Assembly (NCBI GenBank): GCA_041743975.1
Contig: JBGTLT010000081.1
Coordinates: 1-15,063, forward strand
Source of the DNA: JTS-RE37 sp041743975
GTDB taxonomy: Bacteria > Bacteroidota > Bacteroidia > Flavobacteriales > Flavobacteriaceae
Direction of reading: 5' to 3'
DNA: 15,063 nt
Positions 14,677 to 15,063 of the stretch are shown here, piece by piece. The translations under genes were made by a program, and so were the position numbers. The number at the start of each line of letters is the position of its first letter. Position 1 is the first letter of the stretch. Below the pieces are notes generated by a model, which saw only the letters and a program-made list of their open reading frames with translations, was not told the origin of the DNA and made no database searches.

Positions 14677-14867
14677 AAGAAAAATCACTTTAAAACTGAT
14701 TTACCATTTAATCTCTATTTTAAATATCAACCGCTACATTAAACCATACTATTAATTTCGAAGAAAGTGTAGTTCACGATTGAATGCCTCAAAAGTACAG
14801 GTAATTAGTTATGTACGCAATGAATTGTTAAATATAAAATAGTAATACAGTTTATAATATACACAAT
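14677..14867. other. AT-rich upstream region of the ATP-grasp gene
   Basis: These 191 bases are strongly AT-rich and contain no gene that I can see. They hold a promoter candidate for the ATP-grasp gene and probably mark the breakpoint after the truncated tyrosinase-like frame. Confidence 0.5.
14790..14820 (-). promoter_or_regulatory. Candidate promoter of the ATP-grasp gene
   Basis: On the - strand TACTTTTG (14797 to 14790) matches TAnnTTTG exactly. TTGC (14820 to 14817) lies 19 bases upstream, in the right place for the -33 element. The leader would be about 105 bases long. Confidence 0.45.
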
Positions 14868-15062
14868 TTAGATTCTGCCGGTTCTTATGTTCAGGACCCA
14901 CCCTGCACTTTGTGCAAATGCCCCCGTCAGCACACGATTATCAGTACCTGTTCCCATTTCTCCCATAAAATTAGGGGTAAATGGATAACCTGCATCGGCA
15001 GATGTTCTGCCTGTCACACAATCCCAATAGGGAATGGTTATTCTCGGATTACCTGTGACAGC
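14868..15062 (-). pseudogene. Tyrosinase-like fragment ending early (5' part outside the window)
   Basis: On the - strand an open frame enters from the right edge and gives 64 residues before a TAA. It contains ITIPYWDCVTG (8-18) and, 30 residues on, NRVLTGAFAQSAGWVLNIRTG (42-62, quoted with its key PYWD and GAFA motifs). PYWD plus a (D)GPFA-like motif and a following Trp is the pattern found between the two copper sites of tyrosinases and polyphenol oxidases. In those enzymes the second copper site lies further downstream, and no such coding sequence follows: after the stop the DNA is AT-rich and non-coding. The gene is therefore probably cut short and inactive. A complete but unusually short relative cannot be excluded without the upstream part. 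Confidence 0.5.
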
Positions 15063-15063
15063 T

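Noticed and set aside
1..15063. CRISPR array, tRNA, rRNA, transposase or integrase genes
   Set aside because: No regularly spaced direct repeats, no tRNA-like cloverleaf, no rRNA-like sequence and no recombinase motifs were found on either strand.

Overview
The window looks like a chromosomal segment of a member of the Bacteroidota, probably a marine-type flavobacterium. The evidence is a SusC/SusD outer-membrane pair, a surface lipoprotein with an acidic residue stretch after its lipobox Cys, A-rich leaders instead of clear Shine-Dalgarno sites, and promoter candidates of the Bacteroidota type (TAnnTTTG). The species cannot be named from the sequence.

From 1 to about 13.28 kb the window reads as one phosphonate-catabolism locus in two operons facing a regulator. 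The left operon (+ strand, already running at the window edge) holds the C-terminal end of a DUF5690 membrane protein (putative transporter), an FAD-dependent aminophosphonate oxidase of the TIGR03364 type, and a phosphonatase-like HAD hydrolase of the TIGR03351/PhnX type. A convergent XRE-cupin regulator (2264-2839, - strand) follows. A 314-base control region then separates it from the right operon. That operon runs SusC-like TonB transporter, SusD-like lipoprotein, secreted alkaline-phosphatase-superfamily hydrolase with chitobiase-C and PA14-like domains, secreted metallo-beta-lactamase-fold hydrolase, a class III aminotransferase-fold enzyme that matches PbfA ((R)-1-hydroxy-2-aminoethylphosphonate ammonia-lyase), and a second secreted alkaline-phosphatase-superfamily hydrolase. 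Junctions in the right operon are overlaps or short gaps, so the genes are probably co-transcribed.

My reading (inference): the exported hydrolases release, or trim for uptake, aminophosphonates held in ester linkage in lipids or glycans. SusCD moves the product across the outer membrane and the DUF5690 protein may move it across the inner membrane. PbfA and the FAD oxidase then each make phosphonoacetaldehyde from different aminophosphonates, and the PhnX-like enzyme cleaves the C-P bond to acetaldehyde and phosphate. No phnW transaminase and no C-P lyase gene is present in the window. A PUL-like 'phosphonate utilization locus' with dedicated secreted hydrolases is the most interesting thing here.

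The right end is different. A structured, palindrome-rich intergenic region (13283-13596) is followed on the - strand by a sugar-transfer-type ATP-grasp protein with its own candidate promoter. At the window edge lies the end of a tyrosinase-like reading frame (- strand) that stops before the second copper site would be expected, and so is probably a broken gene. No tRNA, rRNA, CRISPR array or transposase was seen.
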